From positions 20,788-84,787 of the forward strand of contig JADZAI010000016.1 in assembly GCA_020852655.1 (NCBI GenBank): DNA of 64,000 nt. The letters are read 5' to 3'. The notes beneath the pieces were generated by a model. It did no database searches. It was given only the letters and a program-made list of their open reading frames with translations, and was not told the DNA's origin. Source of the stretch: Alphaproteobacteria bacterium (GTDB lineage: Bacteria; Pseudomonadota; Alphaproteobacteria; Micropepsales; Micropepsaceae). The translations under genes were made by a program, and so were the position numbers. Of this stretch, positions 63,869 to 64,000 are shown piece by piece. How positions within the stretch are numbered: position 1 is the first letter of the stretch; every line of letters begins with the position of its first letter.

Positions 63869-64000
63869 CACGTCACCCGAAAGTATCCACGCCGACGCCG
63901 TCGGCACTGGAAGGTCAGAATGAACCGTCGCGGGCGATACGCCGGCGTGCCGTGGCGGCTCTCCTTGTCGCGCCTCGCGGCACTACGGCTGACCTCTTAG
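63869..64000. other. Region upstream of the che operon
   Basis: 132 bases with no convincing gene, extending to the window edge. The operon promoter should be here, but I could not recognise a clear sigma-70 or sigma-54 type site. Confidence 0.4.

Noticed and set aside
63869..64000. Sigma-54 promoter for the che operon
   Set aside because: No GG-N10-GC element with the right surroundings could be found on the minus strand.

Overview
The window is about 64 kb of GC-rich, densely packed bacterial chromosome. Start codons often overlap the previous stop as ATGA or GTGA. The organism is very probably an alphaproteobacterium. The best evidence is the last 10.6 kb, a twelve-gene chemotaxis operon in the order known from Caulobacter crescentus: mcp, STAS/cheX, cheYI, cheA, cheW, cheR, cheB, cheYII, cheD, cheU, cheYIII, cheE. 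The catabolic genes and the dispersed palindromic intergenic repeats fit this. I cannot name a genus from sequence alone. No tRNA, rRNA, CRISPR array, prophage or complete insertion sequence was seen.

Layout. Positions 1-9.1 kb carry transport genes. They are the end of an iron-type solute-binding protein and its tail-to-tail FbpB-type permease, a nucleotidyltransferase with a small overlapping partner, and a PotA/PotD/PotB/PotC-type ABC importer interrupted by an inverted MFS gene and ending in a small P-loop kinase gene. Positions 9.1-32 kb hold mostly unlinked metabolic genes: nitronate monooxygenase with an HxlR regulator, carotenoid oxygenase, aldo/keto reductase, aldehyde dehydrogenase, two paralogous thiolases, a GH5 glycosidase, a CoA-transferase, an SDR, an amidohydrolase and a multidomain wall-hydrolase-like protein. 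Two dispersed inverted-repeat elements lie in this part.

Positions 32-47 kb form a lipid or ring-catabolism region. It contains a FadJ-type fusion, two acyl-CoA dehydrogenases, an acyl-CoA synthetase, a GMC oxidoreductase, a zinc-type dehydrogenase, an alpha/beta hydrolase and a Baeyer-Villiger-type monooxygenase. It is interrupted by a VapC toxin-antitoxin pair with an unusual two-domain antitoxin, and by a DUF559 endonuclease gene framed by inverted palindromic repeats. Positions 47-53 kb hold a soluble hybrid histidine kinase plus response regulator, divergent from a large RTX calcium-binding protein. The che operon fills 53.2-63.9 kb.

Three genes look damaged: a carboxymuconolactone-decarboxylase-like gene with an in-frame amber codon, a frameshifted GNAT acetyltransferase, and a VOC protein lacking an internal segment. 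The best candidates for under-described biology are the DUF7662/RHH-like antitoxin with VapC, the repeat-framed DUF559 endonuclease, and the nucleotidyltransferase pair.
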